Assembly (NCBI RefSeq): GCF_934371575.1
Contig: NZ_CAKRNY010000010.1
Span: 1 to 64,000, forward strand
Reading direction: 5' to 3'
From: an uncultured Blautia sp.
GTDB taxonomy: Bacteria > Bacillota > Clostridia > Lachnospirales > Lachnospiraceae
Length of the DNA: 64,000 bases
A program made the translations under genes and the position numbers. This document shows, in pieces, positions 16,625 to 25,053 of the stretch (the stretch's first letter is position 1; each line of letters opens with the position of its first letter). The notes beneath the pieces are model-generated. The model was not told where the DNA came from. It was given only the letters and a program-made list of their open reading frames with translations, and made no database searches.

Positions 16625-17188
16625 GTGATAAATCTGAAACAGATAAAAATTGCATGTACCGGCTATATTCTGATCTCCATTGTATTTTACATCACAGGAT
16701 TATTGTGTATCGTTGATCCTAGGTTAATACAAGCACACAGCGGAACTTTAGCCGGGATCATTCTAATCGCATACGGGATCATCAAAATTATTGGCTACTT
16801 TTCAAAGGATTTGTATTGCCTGGCGTTCCAATATGATTTTGCCTGTGGCATTTTTTTAATCGTGCTTGGTATTGTTGCTTTATGTATGAGTGCCAGATTC
16901 AAAGACTCTTCTCTTTTGGCTGCGTTGGGAATACTGGTTTTACTTGACAGTCTGCTGAGTATCCAGACAGCACTTGATTCAAGAAAATTCGGATTATCTT
17001 CATGGAAGTATATTCTGATACTTTCCTTGATTACTGGTACTTTTGGAGTTCTCACAATTTCAGAAAACACAATTACCTTTGCAGGCTGTGCACTTCTTGC
17101 AGAAGGCGCTATGCGGCATTATATTGTCCAGAATACTGCACGATTACCTGATTATCATTTTCTTAATGATAACGAACCATCAAAATAA
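16625..17188 (+). CDS. Small DUF308/HdeD-like membrane protein
   Basis: About 187 residues with six hydrophobic helices (for example YILISIVFYITGLLCIV, TLAGIILIAYGIIKIIGYF, YDFACGIFLIVLGIVALC). Paired helices ending in small charged loops are the pattern of the HdeD/DUF308 family, whose role is unclear. The start is uncertain: GAGGTG at 16623-16628 is well placed for a CTG at 16634, while the GTG within it (16625) is the nearest standard start. An upstream ATG at 16481 would add 48 residues with no family character. It ends 27 bp before the radical SAM gene, so the two probably form an operon. Confidence 0.7.
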   Translation: MINLKQIKIACTGYILISIVFYITGLLCIVDPRLIQAHSGTLAGIILIAYGIIKIIGYFSKDLYCLAFQYDFACGIFLIVLGIVALCMSARFKDSSLLAALGILVLLDSLLSIQTALDSRKFGLSSWKYILILSLITGTFGVLTISENTITFAGCALLAEGAMRHYIVQNTARLPDYHFLNDNEPSK

Positions 17189-17215
17189 CAGATATATACA
17201 AAGGAGGATGCTATC

Positions 17216-18580
17216 GTGAACGCATCAAATACACTGAAAAAACTGGGAATTGAACAGACTTTCAACTACATCTACAAAGACCCGGACAAAAATATGGGAA
17301 AGCTGATGGACTGGGCAGATAAATTTTCCAAAGGCGGTTTTCCGTCTCAGCGAAAAGCAATCCGCGAAGCAATTGAAAATCCGGAACATCCCTATTATTC
17401 CTATGTCCGTAAAATTTTTAAAGAAGTGGATCCTAATGTTGCAAAAACACTTGCTGTTAACCTTTTTATAAATGCAGCACTAATTGGATGGCCAAAAGAA
17501 GAAGAACTTCGCGAAAAATACGACTGCAATATTCCATGGGCAATTCTTCTTGACCCTACCTCTGCCTGCAACCTGCACTGTACCGGATGCTGGGCTGCTG
17601 AATACGGTCACAAGCTTAATCTGACTTATGACGAAATTGATGATATCATTACTCAGGGCAAAGAGCTCGGCGTATATATGTACATCTATACTGGCGGTGA
17701 ACCACTTGTCCGTAAAAAAGATCTGATCCGTCTCTGCGAAAAACATTCTGACTGTGTATTCTTATGTTTTACAAATGCCACTCTGATTGATGAGGAATTT
17801 GCAGATGAAATGCTTCGGGTTGGCAATTTTGTTCCTGCCATTTCTCTGGAAGGCTTTGAGGAAGCAACTGATGGACGCCGTGGAAATGGTGTTTACCAGA
17901 AAGTAACAAAAGCAATGGCTCTTCTTAGAGAAAAGAAACTGATTTACGGCATTTCCTGTTGTTATACCAGTGCAAATTATGAATCCATTACTTCAGAAGA
18001 ATTCTATGATTCCCTGATTGATCTGGGCGCATATTTCGTTTGGTATTTCCATTATATGCCGGTAGGAAATGACGCTGCACCGGAACTTCTCCCCTCCCCG
18101 GAGCAGCGAACCGGCGTTTACGAGAAAATACGTCATTACCGTGCAACAAAACCATTGTTTGCAATGGATTTCCAGAACGATGCTGAATATGTCGGTGGAT
18201 GCATTGCCGGAGGCTACCGCTACTTGCATATCAATGCCAATGGTGATATTGATCCTTGTGTATTCATTCATTATTCTGATTCCAATATCCGCGAAAAAAC
18301 TCTGTTGGAAGCTTTGCGTTCTCCAATGATGATGGCTTATCACAGAAATCAGCCATTTAACGAAAATATGCTCCGTCCATGTCCAATGCTGGAAAATCCT
18401 ACGAAGCTTCGCGAAATGGTTTCTACCGCAGGTGCACATTCCACAGATCTGCAGTCACCGGAAAGTGCTGAACATCTCTGTTCCAAATGCGATCATTTTG
18501 CAGAGCATTGGAAACCGGTAGCAGATAAGCTTTGGGAGGAAAATCGCAGAAAATATAACGAAAAACACTCTCAGAATTAA
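17216..18580 (+). CDS. Radical SAM protein with C-terminal cysteine-rich domain
   Basis: A 454-residue radical SAM enzyme. The cluster motif C-x3-C-x2-C is in DPTSACNLHCTGCWAAEYG (about residue 120), followed by the SAM-binding GGE in YIYTGGEPLV. Toward the end, further cysteines (CIAGGYRYLHINANGDIDPC, MLRPCPML, HLCSKCDHF) suggest an auxiliary cluster of the SPASM/twitch kind. An N-terminal extension of about 100 residues precedes the barrel. The start is GTG at 17216 with AAGGAGG 9 nt before it. It follows the DUF308 protein and is flanked by TetR genes, which suggests membrane- or lipid-related chemistry, but the substrate is unknown. Confidence 0.88.
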   Translation: MNASNTLKKLGIEQTFNYIYKDPDKNMGKLMDWADKFSKGGFPSQRKAIREAIENPEHPYYSYVRKIFKEVDPNVAKTLAVNLFINAALIGWPKEEELREKYDCNIPWAILLDPTSACNLHCTGCWAAEYGHKLNLTYDEIDDIITQGKELGVYMYIYTGGEPLVRKKDLIRLCEKHSDCVFLCFTNATLIDEEFADEMLRVGNFVPAISLEGFEEATDGRRGNGVYQKVTKAMALLREKKLIYGISCCYTSANYESITSEEFYDSLIDLGAYFVWYFHYMPVGNDAAPELLPSPEQRTGVYEKIRHYRATKPLFAMDFQNDAEYVGGCIAGGYRYLHINANGDIDPCVFIHYSDSNIREKTLLEALRSPMMMAYHRNQPFNENMLRPCPMLENPTKLREMVSTAGAHSTDLQSPESAEHLCSKCDHFAEHWKPVADKLWEENRRKYNEKHSQN

Positions 18581-18585
18581 AAACC

Positions 18586-18622
18586 AAGAGGAGTCCTGTC
18601 ACTTGCAGAACTCCTCTTTTTT
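18586..18622 (+). terminator. Intrinsic terminator after the radical SAM gene
   Basis: AAGAGGAGT (18586-18594) pairs with ACTCCTCTT (18610-18618) and runs into six T residues. It closes the DUF308-radical SAM unit. Confidence 0.9.
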
Positions 18623-18634
18623 AGCCACAATGCT

Positions 18635-19189
18635 TTATTGACTCTCATATCCGGAGACTACGCGTTCGCCTGAACCGGCAAACATTTTACAAAGTTCTTC
18701 ATAAAATTCCTTCAAATCATAGGAAGCCCCTTCTTCCATCCAATCCAACAGACTCCCGACAAATACACATTTATAACATTTGATAAAGAGTTCTTTTTCT
18801 TTTTGTGAAATTTTTTTATACTCTCCAATTTTGTTTACGTACTTCTGAATAATATCATATCCCATCTTATTCAGACCTGCTAAAAATGTGTCTTTCTGAA
18901 CAGAACGAAATAAATGTAAAAAAGCTCTTTTTCTTTTCATACATTCTTCTGCCATATAGGTAAGACAATCCACAGGAGACGTAAAAGTTCCATAGTTTTG
19001 AATGACTTCCTCCATCCAGTCTTCAATGGAATCTATCATTAATGTAGGAATATCCTGAAAGTGATAATAAAATGTATTGCGGTTTACGCAGCAACGGTTC
19101 ACAATATCCTGTACTGTAATTCTATTATAGGGCTTTTCTTCCAGAATATCCCAGAAAGTATCTTTAAGTGTATCCTTTGTCTGAATCAT
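18635..19189 (-). CDS. TetR/AcrR family regulator
   Basis: A 184-residue regulator with the TetR N-terminal DNA-binding domain (residues 5-55: RITVQDIVNRCCVNRNTFYYHF). It has an all-helical ligand domain and a C-terminal EFYEELCKMFAGSGERV segment. GGAGGG lies before the ATG. It ends facing the radical SAM gene and lies 21 bp downstream of the PAP2-like gene on the same strand, so the likely operon is tetR (19799), PAP2-like, tetR (18635). Ligand and targets are unknown. Confidence 0.9.
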   Translation of the reverse strand: MIQTKDTLKDTFWDILEEKPYNRITVQDIVNRCCVNRNTFYYHFQDIPTLMIDSIEDWMEEVIQNYGTFTSPVDCLTYMAEECMKRKRAFLHLFRSVQKDTFLAGLNKMGYDIIQKYVNKIGEYKKISQKEKELFIKCYKCVFVGSLLDWMEEGASYDLKEFYEELCKMFAGSGERVVSGYESQ

Positions 19190-19210
19190 TTTCCCTCCGA
19201 ATCAATTGTC

Positions 19211-19780
19211 TTACATGCACATAGTTACAAAAAACACCAGACAGGCTACAGCACTTCCCAGGATAAATTCTTTCACTGTATGCCTCTTCAATTTAACTGA
19301 TGCCCAGAATTCGGCTATATAAAGAAGTACACATACTATTGCTGCTATCCAGCCCAGATAATAACTTATAAAAAGATATGGCAGCGTACAGCTGCATGCA
19401 TGCCCACTGGCTCTTATCTTAAACACTTTATTTATGATTGTAAGTATCAGAACTGCTCCAAAATATCCATTCAGGATCCACTGCAGCATTCCGGAACAAC
19501 CATTTATATAACCTGTAAGCATTGCAGCCAGATATGACAGGAAATTAAAAATAAAAGCCATTTTTCTCTGATTTTTACGACTGTCCTCTTTGTTCTTTCC
19601 CTTTGACGCAATGGGATACGAGCAAACTGGTATGACTGTCAGGAACAATATAGACATAAACAGATTCCATATGTTCCCGAAAGCCGTTCTTTTTGATTCA
19701 TACAATATCAAAAGCATGAACAATGCTTCCACTGGAGGAATTGTTATAATCCGAATTATTTTAGCTGTTTTTTCTTTCAT
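19211..19780 (-). CDS. PAP2-like membrane protein
   Basis: A 189-residue protein with five to six membrane helices. The stretch RASGHACSCTLPY (about 124-136) resembles the second PAP2 phosphatase motif (SGHxxxS), and KRHTVKEFILGSAVA (about 166-180) sits where the third motif (SRxxxxxHxxxD) is expected, though the Arg and Asp are not clearly in place. It may be a divergent lipid phosphatase or a family member without activity. An AAGGAA ribosome binding site precedes the ATG. It lies between two TetR genes. Confidence 0.6.
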   Translation of the reverse strand: MKEKTAKIIRIITIPPVEALFMLLILYESKRTAFGNIWNLFMSILFLTVIPVCSYPIASKGKNKEDSRKNQRKMAFIFNFLSYLAAMLTGYINGCSGMLQWILNGYFGAVLILTIINKVFKIRASGHACSCTLPYLFISYYLGWIAAIVCVLLYIAEFWASVKLKRHTVKEFILGSAVACLVFFVTMCM

Positions 19781-19798
19781 ATCAGGTTCCTTTTCTTT

Positions 19799-20338
19799 CT
19801 ACTTTCTGAAATTATATAAAATTTCTGCAACATCCTCCGACAACTCAACGAAACCATTTTTGCTCCATACCCTGTACATATTATAAATAGAACCCGCATA
19901 CGCACTGACCATCAGGATTTCTTCGCTTGTCTCCGTATCCGGAGCAATCCACTTCTGTATAAGGTATTCTGTAATTTTTGCCAGAAACAGATCTCCCATT
20001 CCAGCAGTGATCAAAGCATCAATAAACTTATGATGTGCATAGAAAAAGCTAAAACAGTGAATCATATATTTTTTGTCATAAAATACTCTCTCACTGGATG
20101 CATCATTTTCTTCCAGATCTTCATTCTTATATTTTTCCACAATCTGCTCTAAATGCTCTGTCAGAATCCCTTCAATCGTATCATAGTTTCTATAAAATGC
20201 CATTCTCGATACGCCAGCTTCTGATGTAATATCTGAAATGGAAATAGAAGAAAATGGTTTCTCTCCTATCAAATGAAGTAAAGCTTTATACATATCGTTC
20301 TTCACTTGAATATTTGTCTGACTTATTCTTTTATCCAT
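19799..20338 (-). CDS. TetR family regulator, divergent from a DegV gene
   Basis: A 179-residue TetR-type regulator. The helix-turn-helix is SISISDITSEAGVSRMAFYRNY (residues about 28-49), followed by a helical ligand domain ending DVAEILYNFRK. I chose the ATG at 20338 because GGAGTG lies 6 nt upstream; a start at 20395 would add 19 residues without family character. It is transcribed away from the DegV gene at 20495, and a perfect palindrome lies between them (20398-20418). TetR genes divergent from degV are common in Firmicutes, so fatty acids or acyl-CoA may be the signal. Confidence 0.9.
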   Translation of the reverse strand: MDKRISQTNIQVKNDMYKALLHLIGEKPFSSISISDITSEAGVSRMAFYRNYDTIEGILTEHLEQIVEKYKNEDLEENDASSERVFYDKKYMIHCFSFFYAHHKFIDALITAGMGDLFLAKITEYLIQKWIAPDTETSEEILMVSAYAGSIYNMYRVWSKNGFVELSEDVAEILYNFRK

Positions 20339-20397
20339 AGTTATCACTCCAATCTGATAAAATTTCCTTCCTGAAAATATTGAAATATCCTTCATTT

Positions 20398-20418
20398 AAT
20401 GTTACAATTTGTAACATT
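20398..20418. promoter_or_regulatory. Palindromic operator between tetR and degV
   Basis: Arms AATGTTACA and TGTAACATT form a perfect 21-bp palindrome with a 3-bp centre. Size and position between divergent genes fit a TetR-family operator controlling both the regulator at 20338 and degV at 20495. Confidence 0.75.
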
Positions 20419-20494
20419 ATTATAAAGCATTTTGCTTTTTTTTACAATCTAATATTTCACTATCAGCATTTTTATAACCGAGGAGAAAATCACT

Positions 20495-21358
20495 ATGAGA
20501 ACAGCCATTATGACTGACACAAACAGCGGTATTACTAAAAATACTGCTGAAAAACTTGGGATATATGTGATACATATGCCTGTAATTATTAATGAAACAA
20601 CTTTTTATGAAAATGATACTATTACAGAAGAAGAATTCTTCTGTGCTCTTTCCAGTGACAAACATATTACAACTTCCCAGCCTTCCCCTGCTGATGTAAT
20701 GGATTTGTGGAATCAGATTTTAGACGAAGGCTACGATGAGCTGGTATACATTCCAATGTCAAGCGGACTATCTAACTCCTGCGCTGCTGCTACAGGGTAT
20801 TCCCAGGATTATGATGGAAAGGTTGAAGTTGTTGATAACCATCGAATTTCCGTTACTATGTACGAGTCTGTACTTCACGCAAGAGAAATGTCCCTGAATG
20901 GAGCTTCTGCAAAAGAAATTAAAGCTGCATTAGAATCTGATGCCTACAACTCAAGTATCTACATTGCAGTAAATACATTAGAATATTTAAAAAGGGGCGG
21001 ACGCATCACACCTGCGGCAGCTTTGATTGGAACAGTACTGTCCATAAAACCTGTTTTAACAATACGGGGAGAACGGCTGGAACCTTATGCTAAAACACGC
21101 GGCTCCATGAGAAGGGCTGAAGAAAAAATGATTTTTGCAATTCAGTCTGATCTTGAAAAAAGATTTGTCCAACAGGATATGACAAAATTACATATTGGAG
21201 CAGCCGGCGCCGGACTTACGACAACACAGCAGGAAGAATGGCTGGCTCTCCTTCGTAATAAATTTCCGGAAGCGGATGTTTTTTACAGCCCACTTTCTGC
21301 CAGTATCAGCGTTCATACCGGTCCCGGTGCAGTAGGTATTGGTATCAGTTTCAGATAG
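20495..21358 (+). CDS. DegV family fatty-acid-binding protein (FakB-like), second copy
   Basis: A 287-residue DegV protein starting MRTAIMTDTNSGITKNTAEK, with the Thr-Asp-x-Asn/Ser opening that starts the ligand site. Further motifs are YIPMSSGLSNSCAAA (about 84-98) and VNTLEYLKRGGRITPAAAL (about 152-170). HTGPGAVGIGISFR closes the protein. GAGGAGAAA precedes the ATG. It differs considerably from the copy at 12149, so the two probably bind different fatty acids, as FakB paralogues do. The palindrome at 20398-20418 and the divergent TetR suggest ligand-dependent control. It ends in the terminator at 21387-21422. Confidence 0.93.
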   Translation: MRTAIMTDTNSGITKNTAEKLGIYVIHMPVIINETTFYENDTITEEEFFCALSSDKHITTSQPSPADVMDLWNQILDEGYDELVYIPMSSGLSNSCAAATGYSQDYDGKVEVVDNHRISVTMYESVLHAREMSLNGASAKEIKAALESDAYNSSIYIAVNTLEYLKRGGRITPAAALIGTVLSIKPVLTIRGERLEPYAKTRGSMRRAEEKMIFAIQSDLEKRFVQQDMTKLHIGAAGAGLTTTQQEEWLALLRNKFPEADVFYSPLSASISVHTGPGAVGIGISFR

Positions 21359-21386
21359 AAAACAATTTCAGGTTAGAAATATAAAA

Positions 21387-21422
21387 AGCCATTCAGTCAG
21401 AAACAATCCCGGCTGGATGGCT
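21387..21422 (+). terminator. Terminator hairpin, copy 2 of a dispersed 36-nt family
   Basis: AGCCATTCAG pairs with CTGGATGGCT (one T-G pair) and is followed by six T residues. It ends the degV transcript. Related to copies at 15278, 21975 and 33397. Confidence 0.85.
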
Positions 21423-21428
21423 TTTTTA

Positions 21429-21737
21429 CTACTGTGGACCAACAATAAGATATCTGGTACGATTTCGTGGAATAGTAAAGGAAACTATTTCTCCTTCTAA
21501 AGGTGTTTGCTCTCCGTTTTCAGGATTCCAAAGTTCTGCTTGTTTAGATTCTTCTAGCTTTACTGTAATTTTTTCTTCACGCAGATTATAATTTGTAAAA
21601 TTATAAATATGATGTTTTCCCTTGTCATAACGACTTATTCCAATACCGTACAAATCTTCTACATTATGGATATATGGATCGATTAAATGATCTGGATATG
21701 ATGGAAGATTATGCTGACATCTTTTAATTCCTTCCTT
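21429..21737 (-). pseudogene. C-terminal remnant of a sugar hydrolase
   Basis: The frame stays open from a stop at 21740-21738 to 21429 and encodes LPSYPDHLIDPYIHNVEDLYG and later AELWNPENGEQTPLEGE with IPRNRTRYLIVGPQ at the end. Endings like 'WNPxTGE..P..F.IP...S.FVVF' are usual for the beta-sandwich tails of large family 2/78/106-type glycoside hydrolases, so this is the tail of such an enzyme. The catalytic part is missing. The specific family cannot be settled from about 100 residues. Confidence 0.55.
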
Positions 21738-21936
21738 TCAAAGAATGTCCAATTTGAGAATTCATTTTATTACCAGCTTCTACTATCAGTATATCAATTT
21801 CACTGAAACGTTTATCTTTTATTGCCCTTATAAGATTACATTCCATAAAAATATCGGCTGTTTTTTCTTTTTTTTCTATAATTGATTGTATGCTACGTAA
21901 ACTCTGAATATCTTCGGTAATAATCGCATATTTCAT
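21724..21936 (-). pseudogene. N-terminal remnant of a response regulator
   Basis: About 70 residues starting MKYAIITEDIQSLRSIQSIIE and including SEIDILIVEAG, the first half of a receiver domain like those of YesN/AraC-type regulators, with DIL-x-V-E where the phosphorylated Asp region begins. AAGGAAAGTG precedes the ATG at 21936. After GHSLKGRN it stops, and the sequence passes into the hydrolase remnant in another frame. A deletion therefore joined a regulator gene to a sugar hydrolase gene. Confidence 0.55.
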
Positions 21937-21974
21937 ATAAATCACTTTCCTTTTTGTATCTTGTCAATCTTTAA

Positions 21975-22010
21975 AGCCATTCAGTCAGAAACAATCCCAG
22001 CTGGATGGCT
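21975..22010 (-). terminator. Terminator hairpin, copy 3 of a dispersed 36-nt family
   Basis: Same 10-bp stem as copy 2 (AGCCATTCAG with CTGGATGGCT). It lies 11 bp after the kdpE stop. On the minus strand it is followed by TTTAAAG, a weak T-run; on the plus strand by TTTT. Confidence 0.7.
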
Positions 22011-22020
22011 TTTGCATTAA

Positions 22021-22731
22021 CTATACCACTTTTTCAATTCTGATCATACGATATCCAATTCCAATATGCGTCTGGATGTATTGCACACCATTTTTTTCTG
22101 GTTCCAGTTTTTTCCGCAGTGTTGCCATAAAAACACGAAGGGAAGCAATATCATTTTCCGAACACCGTCCCCAGATCTGTTGGGTAATATATGTATGTGT
22201 CAATACTTTTCCCACATTACGGGATAAAAGGCAGAGCAGCTTATACTCAATGGGAGTCAGATGTAATTCTTCGCCCTTCAGATATGCGCAGCCAGCTGAA
22301 TACTCTATCTTTAATTCACCATTTTCAAAAACAGAGGTTTCCTGCTGGTCACCAGTCTGCGTTATTGCAAGTCTTCTTTGTGTAACACGAATACGCGCAA
22401 GCAATTCCTCCACGGAAAATGGTTTCGTAATATAATCATCCGCACCAGCATCCAGTGCTTCAATTTTATCCATATCCTCACTTCTTGCACTGATCACAAT
22501 AATCGGCATGTTCGACCAGGTACGGATTTTCTTTATTACTTCTACTCCTTCCATATCAGGTAGTCCAAGATCCAAAAGAACAATATCAGGATGGTGGGAG
22601 GAAGCTTCCAAAATGGCCGACGAGCCATTTTCTGCTGCCAGATATTTATAATCATGTGTCTTTAGTGTCGTAATGATCAGATTTCTTATAGGTCTGTCAT
22701 CCTCAACCACCAGAATTAATGTTTTATTCAT
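22021..22731 (-). CDS. kdpE: KdpE-like response regulator
   Basis: A 236-residue OmpR/PhoB-class regulator. The receiver domain (1-120) has the acidic pair VVEDDRP, the phosphorylation site Asp in DIVLLDLGLPD (about 54) and Lys in ITKPFSVEELLARI (about 104). The winged helix follows (140-230: LTPIEYKLLCLLSRNVGKVLTH and HIGIGYRM at the end). Its start overlaps kdpD by 8 bp, so sensor and regulator are co-translated. In this locus it is linked to KtrAB potassium transport, not to a KdpFABC pump. A KdpE-like direct repeat lies before ktrB (27150-27169). Confidence 0.9.
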   Translation of the reverse strand: MNKTLILVVEDDRPIRNLIITTLKTHDYKYLAAENGSSAILEASSHHPDIVLLDLGLPDMEGVEVIKKIRTWSNMPIIVISARSEDMDKIEALDAGADDYITKPFSVEELLARIRVTQRRLAITQTGDQQETSVFENGELKIEYSAGCAYLKGEELHLTPIEYKLLCLLSRNVGKVLTHTYITQQIWGRCSENDIASLRVFMATLRKKLEPEKNGVQYIQTHIGIGYRMIRIEKVV

Positions 22732-24700
22732 TTAATGTCACCTCACTTAAGGGTAAAGTAAAAGTAAAATTACATCCATGGGGATCATGATCCGTCAAAA
22801 TCAGGGTTCCGTCATGGGCTTCAATAATAGAGTGACAAAGCGCCAGCCCCAGTCCCAAACTTCGGTGACTATCCGCAACTGTTGTTTTGCCGGTATAAAA
22901 CATCTGGAAAATATGCGGCTTCATTTCTTCCGGAATCCCAGGACCATTATCCTCCACGCTTATCTGCGCTTTTCCATCTGCTTTAGTTCCCCGGACGCTG
23001 ATCACAGTACCTGGCGGCGTATATTTTATGGCATTGTCAATTAAATTTACCAGAACCTGTATAATAAGACGGACATCCATACGTGCAAGAACAAGCTCTT
23101 CACAGTCAGTTACGATTTTATAATCATCATGCTTCCGGCTGATATGACGCAAGGATTCTGCGATCACCTCATCTAACAGCTGATCTGTAAATTTGAATTT
23201 CAGTCTTCCGTCATTCAGTCTGGTAATGGAAAGCAGATTCTCCACAACTCCGATCAGCCATTCAGAATCATCATAGATGTCCGTATAGATCTGATGCTTT
23301 GTAGCTTCATCCAGCCGTTCGCTGTTGCTAAGAAGCATATCTGCATTGCCTGAAATGGAGCAAAGGGGAGTTCGAAGATCATGGGAAATTGCCCGAAGAA
23401 GATCTGCCCGCAGCTGTTCATTTTTGGCTATCACTGCATTTTTTTCTTTTTCCATGGCATTTTGTGCGTTTTCCATTGCAAGTGCACATTCATTTATCAC
23501 GGACAGCAGGATACTGTATTCAAAAGAGTCCAGTGTTTCTTTCTGCAGCGGTATTCCTATTACTCCATAAACATTGTTCCCACTCCGGATTGCCAGATAT
23601 AAGCATTTTGCCTGTGGAAAATGATGTGTGGATGCACCGGCACGCTGTCTGTTTTCATAGGTCCATCTGGCTATTTTCTGTTCTTCAGGTGTTAAAAAAT
23701 CTTCCGCGTCCTCTCTCTCCTCACCGGAAAAAAGCTTTCCCTCTGATAAAGCTCCATTTTCTACTACATATGCTGTGATATTACGTTTTAGCAGGCGAAG
23801 GAGCTGTGTACAGGTAACATCAAGAATCTCTATCTCGCCTTTAGCCTTTTGCAGCAAACGGTCTGTATCAAACAAAATCTGTGTGCGAAAGGCAAGCTGC
23901 GCAGAAAGCTTTGCATGTGTTTTCAGCTTTGCCGCGAGCGCCCCCGTAAGTACGGATGAAATAAGCATTATGAGTAGGGTCACCGGATAACCCACCGCAT
24001 AGGTCTGAAAAGACATCCTTGGTTCTGTCAGAAAAAAGCAAAATAAAAAGACGCTTAAGAAAGAGCCGGCCACACTGCAAAGATAACCATCTGTCACAAT
24101 GGAAGTAAGCAAAACCCCCAGAATGTATATGGTTACAATATTCGTATCCCTGAAATCCAGCTTCTGAAACAGCAAGCCAATCAAAGTACATACTGCAAAT
24201 ATAAAAACCGTCAGGAAATAATCCTTTACAGACGGTTTTTCCAAATACCATGTAAATGACTGTTTCTGGTAGTTTCCTATTTTGACCGTATCCGGGATAA
24301 TATGGATATCAATGTCCGGCACAAGTTCAATCAGTTTTTCTGTCAGAGTCACTTTACTGAAAAAGTGATTTCGTCTGGCATTGCTTTGTCCGATCACAAT
24401 TTTGGTAACACTGGACAGCCTGACATATTCTGCGATCTGTACCGGTATGTTTTCTCCGTGAGTCATCACGATTTCTGCTCCCAGCTTTTCTGCATACCGA
24501 ATATGTTCTTCCAGCTTTTCTTTATATAAGTCTTCTGATTTTGCGCCAGTCCGAACGTACAATGCTGTAAAACGTGCCCGCAGCGCATTCGCCATTTTTG
24601 CCGCGGTTTCTATTATTTTTTTATTGGAGGGTGCTGCTGACAGACAAACAAGGATATGTTCATCTGAATTTATATTATTCCTCTCTGTTTTTAACCTCAT
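22724..24700 (-). CDS. kdpD: KdpD-like sensor kinase lacking the N-terminal KdpD domain
   Basis: A sensor kinase of 658 residues. In order it has a universal-stress-like domain (about 10-130: HILVCLSAAPSNKKIIETAAK) and a four-helix DUF4118 membrane block (about 160-260). A GAF-like region and a kinase core follow, with the phosphorylated His in RAISHDLRTPLCSISG, N box VLVNLIDNAIKYTPPG and G boxes DNGPGIPEEM and SLGLGLALCHSI. Classical KdpD is near 900 residues and begins with a P-loop KdpD domain; that domain is absent here. I start at the ATG at 24700, with AAGGGGA upstream. It is co-transcribed with ktrB, ktrA and a small membrane protein, pointing to potassium or turgor sensing. Confidence 0.88.
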   Translation of the reverse strand: MRLKTERNNINSDEHILVCLSAAPSNKKIIETAAKMANALRARFTALYVRTGAKSEDLYKEKLEEHIRYAEKLGAEIVMTHGENIPVQIAEYVRLSSVTKIVIGQSNARRNHFFSKVTLTEKLIELVPDIDIHIIPDTVKIGNYQKQSFTWYLEKPSVKDYFLTVFIFAVCTLIGLLFQKLDFRDTNIVTIYILGVLLTSIVTDGYLCSVAGSFLSVFLFCFFLTEPRMSFQTYAVGYPVTLLIMLISSVLTGALAAKLKTHAKLSAQLAFRTQILFDTDRLLQKAKGEIEILDVTCTQLLRLLKRNITAYVVENGALSEGKLFSGEEREDAEDFLTPEEQKIARWTYENRQRAGASTHHFPQAKCLYLAIRSGNNVYGVIGIPLQKETLDSFEYSILLSVINECALAMENAQNAMEKEKNAVIAKNEQLRADLLRAISHDLRTPLCSISGNADMLLSNSERLDEATKHQIYTDIYDDSEWLIGVVENLLSITRLNDGRLKFKFTDQLLDEVIAESLRHISRKHDDYKIVTDCEELVLARMDVRLIIQVLVNLIDNAIKYTPPGTVISVRGTKADGKAQISVEDNGPGIPEEMKPHIFQMFYTGKTTVADSHRSLGLGLALCHSIIEAHDGTLILTDHDPHGCNFTFTLPLSEVTLNE

Positions 24701-24738
24701 CCTGCCAGTCCCCTTTTTCTGCCGTTTTTGCAATTATA

Positions 24739-25014
24739 TCATGCGACTATATTATGGTCAAAACTCTTTTTTTCGTTTTCGGCCTGTCCATCAAAAACTA
24801 TAATCTCAGCTTCCTTATATTTGCTTTTACACGCATGAAGTTCTCTTAACAATTCTTCATCTGAAAGAGAATTTAAGAACAATATCTTTGATGAATGCTG
24901 TTTCTCTTCCACATTTTCCTGGATTTTGCCCCAAAATTGATCTGCTTTATTTGCAATATAAAACCCAAGTCCAAACATACAAACCACAGTAACCATCAGC
25001 ATTCCTTCTGCCAT
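24739..25014 (-). CDS. Small single-pass membrane protein in the potassium operon
   Basis: A 91-residue protein with one N-terminal membrane helix (GMLMVTVVCMFGLGFYIA, residues about 4-21). A soluble, charged tail of about 65 residues follows, with NSLSDEELLRELHACKSKY and IIVFDGQAE. The start at 25014 is set by GAGGTG 7 nt upstream. It sits between ktrA and kdpD on the same strand with short gaps. I do not recognise a family; position suggests an accessory or signalling subunit linking the Ktr channel or the KdpD sensor, but this is inference. Confidence 0.7.
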   Translation of the reverse strand: MAEGMLMVTVVCMFGLGFYIANKADQFWGKIQENVEEKQHSSKILFLNSLSDEELLRELHACKSKYKEAEIIVFDGQAENEKKSFDHNIVA

Positions 25015-25053
25015 TACCCTCACCTCTTTACCAGTCTTTTCGCTGTAAATGAA

